64,000 nt of DNA from Agarilytica rhodophyticola (GTDB taxonomy: Bacteria; Pseudomonadota; Gammaproteobacteria; Pseudomonadales; Cellvibrionaceae), in the NCBI RefSeq assembly GCF_002157225.2, contig NZ_CP020038.1:2634501-2698500 (forward strand), given 5' to 3'. Made by a program: the position numbers and the translations under genes. Shown here in pieces: positions 1 to 9,014 of this stretch. The notes beneath the pieces are model-generated. The model did no database searches. It saw nothing but the letters and a program-made list of their open reading frames with translations, and was not told the DNA's origin. The stretch's first letter is position 1; each line of letters begins with the position of its first letter.

Positions 1-325
1 GCTGGAAGTGGCTAATTTCATGGTCTTCCAAAAAGTGCAAACAATCACCGCCAAAATACCAAAATAGATCCCTTGGCACAGCGGGCATGAGTTGTTGGTA
101 GTTTGAAACAATATGATTAAGCAACCATTGACCAGAGTCTGAAACATCCTGCTGGTTTGGATGGTTGCTTAAAATGTCGTCAAGTTTTTCTAGAAAAAGG
201 GCTTGAAGTTCATCTAAGACGTCACCATTGAAAGGGGGCGTTCGTTTAATGTGTTCAGCGAGTGTTTCAATGAGTGTTTGATGGTATTGTTGGTAACTTT
301 TTTCGGACAGATTTTTATCGGACAT
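1..325 (-). CDS. PA2817-type conserved protein, partial
   Basis: The gene reads leftward from an ATG at 325 and runs off the window at base 1, so only about the first 108 residues are visible. The visible end carries a PRDLFWYFGGDCLHFLEDHE segment that matches, from memory, the conserved block of the small cytosolic PA2817 family of Pseudomonas, whose function is unknown. The next gene, divergent at 368, is an ABC exporter and queF follows it; in Pseudomonas aeruginosa I recall PA2806 (queF), PA2811/2812 (ABC) and PA2817 lying close together, which supports the call. Only 42 bases separate the two start codons, so the promoters must overlap. Confidence 0.65.
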   Translation of the reverse strand, partial: MSDKNLSEKSYQQYHQTLIETLAEHIKRTPPFNGDVLDELQALFLEKLDDILSNHPNQQDVSDSGQWLLNHIVSNYQQLMPAVPRDLFWYFGGDCLHFLEDHEISHFQ

Positions 326-367
326 ACGTCAGCACTACTTCCTGGCGGGTTTAAGTGAGATTACAAT

Positions 368-1303
368 ATGACCTTGGCACTAGAAATACAAGGGTTAGGC
401 AAAGTTTATGGGAACAACTTTGAAGCCCTGAAGGGAATCGATCTAAAGGTAGAGAAAGGCGATTTTTACGCATTATTAGGCCCAAACGGTGCCGGTAAAT
501 CCACCACTATTGGTATTATCTCTTCACTTGTTAAAAAAACGGCGGGGAAGGTAAGTATTTTTGGTCATGATATTGATCAAAATTTCTCCACTGCCAAGCA
601 GTATCTCGGTGTTGTGCCGCAAGAATTTAACTTCAACATGTTTGAGAAGGTTGAGGATATTGTGCTCAATCAGGCAGGCTATTTCGGTATGCCTAGAAGC
701 CTAGCACTTGAACGTGCCGAGAAATATTTAAAGCAATTGGGTTTATGGGAAAAACGCAATGATGCGGCACGCAATTTATCTGGAGGCATGAAACGTCGTT
801 TAATGATTGCTCGTGCTTTTGTTCACGAGCCTCAGCTATTGATTTTAGATGAGCCTACGGCAGGCGTAGATATTGAATTGCGCCGCTCCATGTGGGAGTT
901 TTTGGAGAGCGCCAATGCAGCGGGTACCACCATTATTCTCACCACACATTATTTAGAAGAGGCAGAAAGCCTGTGTCGCAATATCGCCATTATTAATCAC
1001 GGTGAGATTGTTGAAGATACCAGTATTAAAAATATTTTGAAGCAACTAAATAAAGAAGTATTTATTTTGGATACGCAAGTTGAAATTAAAACCTGTCCTG
1101 AAGTGGCAGGCTACAACCTGAGCAAAGTGGATAATTCCACCTTGGAAGTAGAAGTGGATAAGGGCCAGTCCCTCAACGCGTTATTTGAAGGTTTGTCATC
1201 GGCATCTATCGATGTGGTAAGTATGCGTAATAAAGTGAATCGACTGGAAGAATTGTTCGTATCACTAGTGAATGAATCTAACGATAAGGCGGTGGCGAAA
1301 TGA
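368..1303 (+). CDS. ABC-2 type exporter, ATP-binding subunit
   Basis: This is the nucleotide-binding subunit that powers the membrane permease encoded next. Visible motifs in order are Walker A GPNGAGKST (residues 38-46), the Q-loop near 85, the signature LSGGM (137-141), Walker B LLILDEP (157-163) and the switch His in TTHYLEEAE near 194. At 311 residues it has a C-terminal extension of about 90 residues beyond the core, as in the YadG/CcmA-like drug and polysaccharide exporters. It overlaps the permease start by four bases (ATGA), the usual sign of translational coupling. The substrate cannot be told from the sequence. Confidence 0.93.
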   Translation: MTLALEIQGLGKVYGNNFEALKGIDLKVEKGDFYALLGPNGAGKSTTIGIISSLVKKTAGKVSIFGHDIDQNFSTAKQYLGVVPQEFNFNMFEKVEDIVLNQAGYFGMPRSLALERAEKYLKQLGLWEKRNDAARNLSGGMKRRLMIARAFVHEPQLLILDEPTAGVDIELRRSMWEFLESANAAGTTIILTTHYLEEAESLCRNIAIINHGEIVEDTSIKNILKQLNKEVFILDTQVEIKTCPEVAGYNLSKVDNSTLEVEVDKGQSLNALFEGLSSASIDVVSMRNKVNRLEELFVSLVNESNDKAVAK

Positions 1304-2073
1304 GTGCACAGCAGCAGTTTATTGCATTTCTCACCATTATTCGCCGTGAAATTAGACGCTTCCTGCGTATATGGGTGCAAACGCTCATTCCACCTGTTAT
1401 CACCATGGTGCTGTATTTTCTCATTTTTGGTTCCTTGATCGGCTCTAGGATTGGCCAGATGGGGGGCTATGATTATATGTCCTTTGTGGTGCCTGGCCTC
1501 ATTATGATGTCGGTGATTAGTAATTCTTACGCAAATGTGGTGTCCTCTTTTTATAGTGCTAAGTTTACTAAAAGTGTGGAAGAGCTGCTGGTTAGTCCGA
1601 CGCCCAATTATGTGATTTTATGTGGCTATGTTTTGGGCGGCTCTCTGCGCGGATTACTTGTTGGTGGGATTGTGACCATTATTTCGTTTTTCTTTACCAA
1701 GTTACATGTTCACAATGTTGCGGTTATTGTGGCTGTTATCTTTTTGACGTCACTGTTGTTTTCAATGGCGGGAATGATTAATGCTATTTATGCTAATTCA
1801 TTTGATGATATTTCAATTATTCCCACCTTTGTATTAACCCCCTTGACCTATCTTGGCGGTGTTTTCTACTCCATCGATTTACTTCCAGAATTCTGGCAGG
1901 GCGTTTCGCAATTGAACCCTGTATTGTATATGGTGAATGCCTTTCGCTATGGTTTTTTGGGCGTTTCTGATGTGAGTATTGCAGTATCGTTTATCGGTAT
2001 ACTGATTTTTATTGCAGTGCTCTTTGCTTATTGTATGTACTTGCTTGACCGCGGCAAAAAACTTCGGACGTAA
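1300..2073 (+). CDS. ABC-2 type exporter, permease subunit
   Basis: A 257-residue inner-membrane protein with about six hydrophobic helices and the ABC-2 membrane domain pattern (YadH-like), including the NPVLYMVNAFRYGFLG stretch near the C terminus that is typical of this group. It pairs with the ATPase encoded immediately upstream; the start codon overlaps that gene's stop. Together they should form a homodimeric two-gene exporter for a drug, lipid or glycan. The gene ends at 2073, four bases before the queF start codon, so all three genes are probably on one message. Confidence 0.9.
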   Translation: MSAQQQFIAFLTIIRREIRRFLRIWVQTLIPPVITMVLYFLIFGSLIGSRIGQMGGYDYMSFVVPGLIMMSVISNSYANVVSSFYSAKFTKSVEELLVSPTPNYVILCGYVLGGSLRGLLVGGIVTIISFFFTKLHVHNVAVIVAVIFLTSLLFSMAGMINAIYANSFDDISIIPTFVLTPLTYLGGVFYSIDLLPEFWQGVSQLNPVLYMVNAFRYGFLGVSDVSIAVSFIGILIFIAVLFAYCMYLLDRGKKLRT

Positions 2074-2077
2074 AGCT

Positions 2078-2902
2078 ATGACGGATAAAACATCTCATCA
2101 GGATAGTAAACTTGGCCGAGACCTTGATTACCCGCAAACCTATGATGCAGGTTTGCTCGACCCTATTCCCAGGCGTTTGGCGCGTGATGCGTTGTGGGGC
2201 GATGAGGTGCCGGAATTCAAGGGTTTCGATCTCTGGACCGCATTTGAGTTGTCGTGGTTAAATTCTAATGGTGTACCTCAAGTGGCGATTGCCGAATTTA
2301 GTTTTCCTGCGCACTCGGCAAATATTATTGAGTCAAAGTCGTTTAAATATTACCTCAACTCCTTTAATCAGATGACATACGCGACAAGAAATATTGTCGC
2401 TGAGGTACTAAAGAAGGATTTATCCGTCTGTGTACAAGACAGTGTTGATGTACGTATTTATGGCGTAGAGGATTTTCCTCAAGTTGCTGCTATAAGTGGC
2501 TATTGTGTTGACCAACTAGATGTTGCTGTGGATTGCTACGAGCCAAACCCAGATTTACTTGAGTGTTCGTCAAAGCATGTGGAGCGTAAGCAGTTATACA
2601 GTCACCTATTAAAGAGTAATTGTCCTGTAACCGGACAACCTGACTGGGCGACAGTCTGGATTGAATACTCAGGTAAAGAGATTTTACCTGAGTCATTTTT
2701 ACGCTATGTTGTTTCCTATCGAGGCCATCAAGATTTTCACGAAAGTTGTGTTGAAGCCTTTTTCAAAGACATTATGCTCAAGTGCCAGCCATCTTTTTTA
2801 AGTGTTTTTGCGCGCTATACCCGAAGAGGGGGCTTAGATATCAATCCATATCGCTCAAGTGCTGAGGTAGGACTGCCTTTCGGGCGTTTGCCTCGGCAGT
2901 AA
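2078..2902 (+). CDS. queF: NADPH-dependent 7-cyano-7-deazaguanine reductase QueF
   Basis: QueF reduces the nitrile preQ0 to preQ1 with NADPH in the queuosine tRNA-modification pathway, in the cytosol. The 274-residue product has the diagnostic ESKSFKYYLNSFNQ motif (about 85-98) and the NCPVTGQPDW block, with catalytic Cys182 and Asp189, corresponding to Cys190/Asp197 of the 282-residue E. coli enzyme. The length identifies the long, two-domain (YqfD-like) form. An in-frame extension to 2012 would lie inside the permease gene and adds a non-homologous tail, so the ATG at 2078 was chosen. The gene converges on the cyclase gene, 13 bases away. Confidence 0.95.
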   Translation: MTDKTSHQDSKLGRDLDYPQTYDAGLLDPIPRRLARDALWGDEVPEFKGFDLWTAFELSWLNSNGVPQVAIAEFSFPAHSANIIESKSFKYYLNSFNQMTYATRNIVAEVLKKDLSVCVQDSVDVRIYGVEDFPQVAAISGYCVDQLDVAVDCYEPNPDLLECSSKHVERKQLYSHLLKSNCPVTGQPDWATVWIEYSGKEILPESFLRYVVSYRGHQDFHESCVEAFFKDIMLKCQPSFLSVFARYTRRGGLDINPYRSSAEVGLPFGRLPRQ

Positions 2903-2915
2903 TTGGGAATAAGCA

Positions 2916-4313
2916 TTAGATAATTTTATCTCTTACGTGCTCGGCCACACGTTCAAGAGATGCAATAATATTTGCTTTATCGTAGTTGCGTATTTTATCC
3001 AAATCTAAATGCATGGAGAATCCTTCGGCATTTTCTTCAAAGTAGCTTTGGTTTTTTCCTAGGTTTTTACGCTGGTCTACCACTTGATATACTTTGGTCG
3101 GGTAGTTGAAACCTTTGACGTTGATTTCACCTTTGTCGCGACAGAGAACAACATCTTTAACGAGTGACCATGTTTCGTGTGATATCAAGATTTCACCTGC
3201 TTCAGAGGCCGACTCCAGTCGGCTAGCTAAATTTACATGAGTACCTAAGGCTGTGTAGTAAGCGTAATTATTGGTGCCAAAAGTTCCTACAGTGCAGTAG
3301 CCAGAACTTATTCCCATTCGAATGCGCAGAGGCTTTTTAATACCTTGGTTATACCACTTTGTTTGTAACTCCTTCATCTTTTTGCGCATTTGTATTGCCA
3401 TGCAGACACATCTCACGCAATCTGATTTTACCCCCTTCGTTTGTGAGTCACCAAAGAGAACCATTAAGCCATCGCCCATAAATTTATCGATGTTGCCACC
3501 GAAATGGGAAATAATTTTAGTCATCTCTGTTAAGTAATTATTGAGAATATCGGTCACCGCTTCCGATTCAAGTTCTTCTGATAAAGAAGTAAAACCTTCG
3601 ATATCAGAGAAAAATACAGTGACAGGCTTACGCTCAGCCTTCAATATTCTTTCCTGTCCTTGATTAACCGCTCGCCACACTGTTGGTGTGAGATAACGTG
3701 ACAATTTAAAGGTACGTAGCTTATGCAGAACTTGCTCACTAACAAGCTTTTTGCCATGAGCTTCCAGACGTTTAATATGCAGATTAAGGTGAATAGCATA
3801 AATGCAAAAATAGGTAAAAACACCGATCAGGCTAACAATTCCGATGGCCAGATTATTGGAAAAATCCCACTGTGGTTGCCACAGCAAAAATGTTACAACC
3901 ACGCCCAGCACGAATACTAAATTATCACGTGTCCATTTTTGTATACCACCATTAATCAGGCTATTAAACTGAATCATGATGATAAACAGCATGGTTGGTA
4001 AAATACTAAACTGTATAAAGCTTAAAATAAAACCAATAACAGCGGCATCGATCGTTGTAATATTATTAAATAAGTCTTGGTACTTATCGCTTTTATTACG
4101 TTTGATTAAAAAAATGTAGGTCGCCAGAGTGTAAACAAAGGCTCCTATCATTAGTATGATGTCTAGTATCGATAATGCTGCCCAAGAATCATAATTATTT
4201 GCCACTACTGTTGTTGAAGCTGCAAAACAAATAATGGTGCGCACGTCATTTTGTCGTGACTGTAAAGGTGAAGAGCTTAGGCTAGATTCGGCTGTTTTTT
4301 TTGTTTGACTCAT
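2916..4313 (-). CDS. membrane-anchored class III adenylate/guanylate cyclase
   Basis: The 465-residue product has an N-terminal membrane region with about six helices (roughly residues 30-180), a linker, and one class III cyclase catalytic domain (about 232-420). Metal-binding Asp237 (FFSDIEGFT) and Asp281 (KFMGDG), purine-recognising Lys277, and transition-state Asn361 and Arg365 (VNLASR) are all present, so it should be active as a homodimer. The second base-recognition position is Thr354 (YTALG), the residue typical of the class IIIb subgroup, which makes cAMP the likely product. It lies downstream of, and on the same strand as, the coiled-coil gene at 4601-5893, 287 bases away, so co-transcription is possible but unproven. 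Confidence 0.88.
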   Translation of the reverse strand: MSQTKKTAESSLSSSPLQSRQNDVRTIICFAASTTVVANNYDSWAALSILDIILMIGAFVYTLATYIFLIKRNKSDKYQDLFNNITTIDAAVIGFILSFIQFSILPTMLFIIMIQFNSLINGGIQKWTRDNLVFVLGVVVTFLLWQPQWDFSNNLAIGIVSLIGVFTYFCIYAIHLNLHIKRLEAHGKKLVSEQVLHKLRTFKLSRYLTPTVWRAVNQGQERILKAERKPVTVFFSDIEGFTSLSEELESEAVTDILNNYLTEMTKIISHFGGNIDKFMGDGLMVLFGDSQTKGVKSDCVRCVCMAIQMRKKMKELQTKWYNQGIKKPLRIRMGISSGYCTVGTFGTNNYAYYTALGTHVNLASRLESASEAGEILISHETWSLVKDVVLCRDKGEINVKGFNYPTKVYQVVDQRKNLGKNQSYFEENAEGFSMHLDLDKIRNYDKANIIASLERVAEHVRDKII

Positions 4314-4600
4314 GGGGTACTGTTTTTTAGTTATTGCGTCCAGCCAGTTTTCCTTTCTTTTTGCATTAAGTTATCAGATGGTCATTGGTTTTAATTGTAC
4401 CTATTAATTCCTTACTTAAATAGCGCCTTAACTACTAAATAGTCACTATTTTACTGTCCGATATAGTCAATTTGATTGTCGTGTAGGACTTTTAGGATAA
4501 TAGAAACTGATAATGGAAATTCAAACACCTGTATTAACCACGAAATGGGAGTGTTAAACTTGCAAGGCATTGCGCTTGTTTGAGATACCCATATGATGCG

Positions 4601-5893
4601 CTACTGGCTCATTTTTAGATCGAGGAATTTCTCTTCTAAGTTGGCATAGCGCGTTTCCAACTCTTGCAGTTCTTGCTTGATTTTTGATGTGTCTTCATTA
4701 CTGCTGATGGTTGTATTGACGTTTTGTTGTTCAAGTTGTAAGACAAGTTGCTCGTTCTCAGCGGAGATCGATTCTATTTTTCTTCTAAATATATCATTTT
4801 GTTTCTCTAGCGTCGCAATTTCGTTTTGTACGGCTGGAAGTTGTTCTAGCCGGCGATGTAAGGCGTCTACTTCAATTTGCGCGTTATTTAGCTCATCCTC
4901 CATCAGTTGAATACATGTATCCGCTTCCTGCATAAAACGTTTTTGCTTTTCCAGTTCGTCTTGCAAGCTTGTGATAATTTGTGTGCGTTCTTCCTGGGAG
5001 TCAGCAGCAACAAGTTTTGCCTGCAGTTCCTCTATCGTTTGATGTTGACCGGCGGTTACCTCCCGTAATTGGCGCAGTTCATTGACTGTTTGTTCGTCTC
5101 TGACCTCAATTCTTTCCACTATCGTGGTGGTGCCACTTGCAGGCCCATCTATGTCTCGATGAATAATCGTTTCAAAATCATTGTAAACATTGCGATAGTT
5201 TTTTAAGGCCTCTTCAATTTCTGCTCCGCCATCTATGCTGGCAATCATATTGCTGATGTTATTATAGTAGCTGTCGGCCTGATCTTTACTGGCGTTCCAT
5301 TGGGCTTCTAAATCGAAATACATGGTTTGAAAGCGAGAAAGGTTGTCAATACGCTTCTTGGCGTTTTCCAGTTCTTGGTTCAGTACCTCAATCTGTTCTG
5401 TGTTCTCTTCTAATTGTGGGGCCTTGTCTTCTTGTGTGGCGTAGTCTTCATAAAAAGAGAAAATTTGTTGATATCGTTTGCCAATCGATAACCAGTCGGG
5501 TGATTCTTCTCCCTGTTCGGTATTGTGTATGGCTTCTTTTTCAGCAAGTAATACCGCATGACGCAAGGCGGCAGCTCGCTTAGGAAGCTCTGTATCTGGT
5601 GATATATCCAAGGTGATATCGCGTTCTGAGTTGAGCTGTGCATGGTACTTTCTGGTTTTCAGAAGCTCTTCGTTGACGTGGAAGATATAGGTGCGCTCAT
5701 CTTTCTCTTGGGCATCATTCTTCGACAGCAGGTGCATATTCTTTATTTTATTGACAAGCTCCATCATTCTGCTCTGTAACTTTTTCACCAGTTCCCTTAG
5801 CGAACGGATTTTATACAGGAGAAGAAAGCAAACGACGAGCAATATAGCTGCAATCTCAATACTGATGATGACAGCAATATTTTCTTTGAGCAT
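4601..5893 (-). CDS. membrane-anchored coiled-coil protein, function unknown
   Basis: I do not recognise a named family. The 430-residue product starts with one hydrophobic helix (about residues 6-27) followed by a charged, almost entirely alpha-helical body rich in Glu, Gln, Leu and Asn, with long heptad-like stretches at about 28-50, 160-200 and 255-430. There is no enzyme motif. The topology (single N-terminal anchor, long coiled coil) suggests a scaffold or signalling partner. It faces the same way as the cyclase gene downstream. A weak start context (AGG about 9 bases upstream) leaves the exact start uncertain. Confidence 0.7.
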   Translation of the reverse strand: MLKENIAVIISIEIAAILLVVCFLLLYKIRSLRELVKKLQSRMMELVNKIKNMHLLSKNDAQEKDERTYIFHVNEELLKTRKYHAQLNSERDITLDISPDTELPKRAAALRHAVLLAEKEAIHNTEQGEESPDWLSIGKRYQQIFSFYEDYATQEDKAPQLEENTEQIEVLNQELENAKKRIDNLSRFQTMYFDLEAQWNASKDQADSYYNNISNMIASIDGGAEIEEALKNYRNVYNDFETIIHRDIDGPASGTTTIVERIEVRDEQTVNELRQLREVTAGQHQTIEELQAKLVAADSQEERTQIITSLQDELEKQKRFMQEADTCIQLMEDELNNAQIEVDALHRRLEQLPAVQNEIATLEKQNDIFRRKIESISAENEQLVLQLEQQNVNTTISSNEDTSKIKQELQELETRYANLEEKFLDLKMSQ

Positions 5894-6333
5894 AGCCTAA
5901 GTGAACCTTTCTATGACCTTTGTTTTTCTAATTTCTTTAGCTTCTTTGAATTAGCAGTTAATGTCCAAAATTCTTATCTTATTTCGATATAAAAAAATGT
6001 ATTTTCGGCCTTCTTTGCTATAAATACTAAGGTTTTGTCCATTTCATTGTTACTCGTAAGGAGGCACTAGGTTAATTATGGTTCACAAGTGCAGTAAGCG
6101 CGAACAACGGCTAAAAAAAATACATATCGCACTAAAACCGTCTGATTGAAGAAAAAGTAGTGTGAGCATCTGGGCCTGAAGAGTATGATGTGTAGTCTTG
6201 CTGGTTTATAAAAAATAATAATATATGTCAAAGGGTAGCTATAAGCTAAGCCGCTATAACTTATATCGCCATGGCTTGTAGGGTCTTGACTCTCATATTT
6301 CATCTACTTCAACAATTCAAAGAGCATACCGTT
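5894..6333. other. intergenic region, divergent promoters and a possible micro-ORF
   Basis: This 440-base AT-rich gap separates the divergent coiled-coil and GST-like genes. A perfect Shine-Dalgarno AAGGAGG lies at 6058-6064, and 13 bases on an ATG at 6078 opens a 23-codon frame (to 6149) for a short, basic peptide. The spacing is longer than usual, so the peptide is only a possibility. A TATAAAT-like element lies at about 6020-6027 upstream. No other feature was seen. Confidence 0.35.
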
Positions 6334-7455
6334 ATGTCACAAAATTACACCTTGTACGGTACAGAGTTTTCACTTTACACGGGTAAAGCTCGGGCCTACC
6401 TGCGCTATAAAAATATAGAGTTCAATGAGGTTTTCTCCTCTTTAAAGGTGTATAAAAATATCATTATCCCCAATACTGGGGTGCGCTTTATACCTGTAGT
6501 TAAGATGCCTGACGGAGCTTACTTTCAAGATACATCAGCCATTATCGATACGATTGAAGCACGCGAGACAGAGCGCCCGGTGATTCCTATTGGCCCTAAG
6601 CAAAAACTGGTCTCCTACTTATTCGAGCTTTTTGCCGATGAGTGGCTGGTGATTCCCGCGATGCACTATCGCTGGAATCATGATAATTCAATGCAAATAT
6701 ACCGCGAGTTTGGGCAAGTGGCTTTTCCTCGCATGCCTCACTTTGTGCAGAATTTTGTCGGCCGCAAGCTTAGTAAAAAGTTCAGTGGTTACTTACCTAT
6801 GCTTGGTGTTAACGATCAAACACGTGATGCTATTGAACAGTGGTTCGAACAAGAAGTATTAGTGCAGCTAGACGCACATTTTGCCAAACACCGTTATTTG
6901 TTAGGTGATGCAGCCACACTCGGTGATTTCGCACTTATGGGGCCACTTTCAGGTCATTTACTTCATGATCCTGCTCCCAAAAAAATGATTTTAGGAAAAG
7001 CTGCGAATGTTGTACGCTGGGATCAAGAGCTTAAAGCGCCTCCCAAGCCTGTCGGAGCGTTACCTACCAACGATGAAATACCGGAAACCTTATTACCACT
7101 CTTAACGGGTATGTTTCGAGATCAATGGCCTGTGCTAATCAACACCGTTGCAGCTATTGCCGAGTTTTATAACCATCAAAGCTCCCATCAGTCCGCCGGT
7201 GATAATAACCATAAGCCAATTCCTAGGGCGTTGGGTGAATGTGATTTTACAATTGCGGGTGTGGCAGGTAAGCGCAAGATGCTAAGCTTCCATCAATGGA
7301 AAGTGCAGCGAGTGTTGGATTGTTATCACTCGTTACACGGTGAAGAAAAACAAAGTGTAGATACACTCCTGCACAAAGTGGGAGGCTTTGACTTTATGCA
7401 GCAGCAGATCAAACATCGGGTAAAAAGAAATAATAATAAATTAGTGTTTGAATAA
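6334..7455 (+). CDS. glutathione S-transferase family protein with C-terminal extension
   Basis: The N-terminal about 80 residues form a GST/thioredoxin-like domain (YTLYGTEFSLYTGKARAYLRY, then a VPVVKMPDG-like turn and FQDTSAIIDTIE, the usual glutathione-binding region), followed by a helical GST C-terminal domain that includes HRYLLGDAATLGDFALMGPL. The residues after about 240 form an extension of some 130 residues outside the classical fold. The full length of 373 residues is well above the usual 200-230. The ATG at 6334 was taken rather than an upstream start at 6271, because homology begins at MSQNYTLYG. Substrate unknown. It is likely a single-gene transcript. Confidence 0.8.
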   Translation: MSQNYTLYGTEFSLYTGKARAYLRYKNIEFNEVFSSLKVYKNIIIPNTGVRFIPVVKMPDGAYFQDTSAIIDTIEARETERPVIPIGPKQKLVSYLFELFADEWLVIPAMHYRWNHDNSMQIYREFGQVAFPRMPHFVQNFVGRKLSKKFSGYLPMLGVNDQTRDAIEQWFEQEVLVQLDAHFAKHRYLLGDAATLGDFALMGPLSGHLLHDPAPKKMILGKAANVVRWDQELKAPPKPVGALPTNDEIPETLLPLLTGMFRDQWPVLINTVAAIAEFYNHQSSHQSAGDNNHKPIPRALGECDFTIAGVAGKRKMLSFHQWKVQRVLDCYHSLHGEEKQSVDTLLHKVGGFDFMQQQIKHRVKRNNNKLVFE

Positions 7456-7492
7456 TTAAGAAAGGTGGTTTTATCTTTTGTTGATAAATCAC

Positions 7493-7828
7493 TTAAGGTT
7501 TAATTTCCACATAACGAAGCGTTTCTACACTTGAAAATGTGTCGCAAAGGCTATTGCCGTTGAGACGCACTTTTGCTCCACCGGCTTTTGCGGCTAATAG
7601 CATGGAAAACAGGGATTTATCTATATCTGTTTGTAGTTCCAAAACATAACGCCAGGCGTGATTGGTTTGGCACTGAGGGTCTGTATCCTTGGCTTCGTTG
7701 GTATATATAAACACTGTATTGCCAATGTTTTTGTTGATGGCGAGTTTTGTGATCACTCCATCATCCACTTTCCCTGCTTGGGTCTGTAGTGAATATATAA
7801 AGAGTAACGCTGTTATTAAATATTTCAT
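7493..7828 (-). CDS. small exported protein, function unknown
   Basis: A 111-residue product with a clear signal peptide (MKYLITALLFIYSLQTQAG, cleavage probably after QAG), followed by a mature domain of about 92 residues with only two cysteines, which could form a disulfide in the periplasm. The layout (beta-rich, a Trp-Tyr-Val-Leu strand, a KSLFSMLLAAKAGG helix, and a final RLNGNSLCD...VETLRYVEI strand pair) resembles a widespread group of small secreted gammaproteobacterial proteins of unknown role. It converges with the GST-like gene. Confidence 0.65.
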   Translation of the reverse strand: MKYLITALLFIYSLQTQAGKVDDGVITKLAINKNIGNTVFIYTNEAKDTDPQCQTNHAWRYVLELQTDIDKSLFSMLLAAKAGGAKVRLNGNSLCDTFSSVETLRYVEIKP

Positions 7829-7958
7829 ATGTTTCTCTTATGGCTCTTTGGCTTGCTCGCAAATCATACACTATATAAAAGAGACCATTTTATAATTAGC
7901 CAATAATTTTAAAAGTAAGCATAGGACAAGACTATTCTTTTTTAATTCTATTATCAGG

Positions 7959-8303
7959 CTATTTACTGTAGATAGGCTTCTTGTAGGGATATGAAGCGAT
8001 GGCTATTGCTAATACTGCTTTAAGTGAGTCATTGTCATCTACGGGGATAAATGGATAGCGACTGCAATGGCGGACTTCGCCATTATAATATTCTTCCGCT
8101 GTGCCCTTAGGTGGGCGATTACTGATGCTGTAATCAGTATATTCTCTTACTAGGCTTCTGCCCTGGTAGTTTGAGTCCGGGTAGGCTTGGGTTATTCGCC
8201 CGAATTTGTGGCCCGATCTAAAATAGACGGTAGGCTTATTTTGGCTGTCGCCAGTATAGCCAATAATATTTTCCTGTATATAAAAGTCTGCAGCGTAAGC
8301 CAT
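7959..8303 (-). CDS. small hypothetical protein
   Basis: A 114-residue product with no family that I recognise. It has no clear signal peptide; it is rich in Tyr, Ser and Gly, with a single Cys near residue 80. The start is supported by GGGGA eight bases upstream of the ATG on the coding strand. It lies in tandem with the small exported protein gene, 130 bases away. It may be an accessory gene or simply a fast-evolving one. Confidence 0.5.
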   Translation of the reverse strand: MAYAADFYIQENIIGYTGDSQNKPTVYFRSGHKFGRITQAYPDSNYQGRSLVREYTDYSISNRPPKGTAEEYYNGEVRHCSRYPFIPVDDNDSLKAVLAIAIASYPYKKPIYSK

Positions 8304-9014
8304 TGTTATTTCCCCATTACTTGAGTTGATAACATAAACCTATATTTACTATTAGTAAAATGGCGTGGTACGTGAGTGTGGTGTTAGTAGGCGCTAGTAT
8401 TTTTTTAAACAAAAAAATTGGCATATTGCTAATCGCTTTGCTGGAGTTTTCATCATAAAGATATCAACAATATCTAGAATAGGACTGTGGATAAACTTGG
8501 GGTATCTGGCTACAGGCCACGGCTAGCATGGCTTGGCGCTTGGTGTCTAAATTTTGTTATATTCTATTTCGTGCCTGCAATACGATTATTTTTATCCACA
8601 CAAAAAATTTCACAGGCTGAATTTTGAGTCTATACTCTTGGATTAATCTCTGGTATAGGGCATTTTTCTTGATAGAAAATCATCGTTGTGGAAAAGAAGT
8701 GGTGTATGCAGTGCTTTTCTCTAAAGCGAATTTCCCTTAAACTTCGCAGCAGTTATTTACTCATCCTGTAGCAATAAATGGAATGACATGACATACCGTG
8801 GATTGGCTCTATGAGAATTCTTTTCTCGATGTAAATTCCCTGTTTAAAAGCTAGCACTTAGCGATAGTGCATAAGGGTTTATGTGTGCAAATGAATAGTG
8901 AGATGCTAAAGCGGCGCTTGTTTCTTTTGCTGACTTAGAGCCTGCTCAAAGAAATACGGTATGATAACGGCCACATTAAATGGTGATTTTTTAGCATATT
9001 AGGAATGCTGTTAC
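8304..9014. other. 711-base non-coding region upstream of the flippase
   Basis: No convincing coding frame was seen on either strand. The region contains two exact DnaA boxes (listed separately), a short palindrome AGATAT-N5-ATATCT at 8459-8475, and the presumed promoter of the flippase gene near its right end. No repeat or RNA-like structure with a terminator was recognised. Confidence 0.5.
8486..8600. promoter_or_regulatory. pair of inverted perfect DnaA boxes
   Basis: TGTGGATAA at 8486-8494 and TTATCCACA at 8592-8600 are both exact copies of the high-affinity DnaA box TTATNCACA, in opposite orientation, with 10-bp arms (TGTGGATAAA/TTTATCCACA). No dnaA, dnaN or gidA gene is nearby, so this does not look like oriC. 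It could be a DnaA-titration or DnaA-responsive promoter site. About 0.5 such exact sites would be expected by chance in 64 kb. Confidence 0.5.

Noticed and set aside
8486-8600. Chromosomal replication origin
   Set aside because: Two DnaA boxes are too few, there is no AT-rich repeat unwinding element, and none of dnaA, dnaN, recF, gyrB, gidA or rpmH is nearby.
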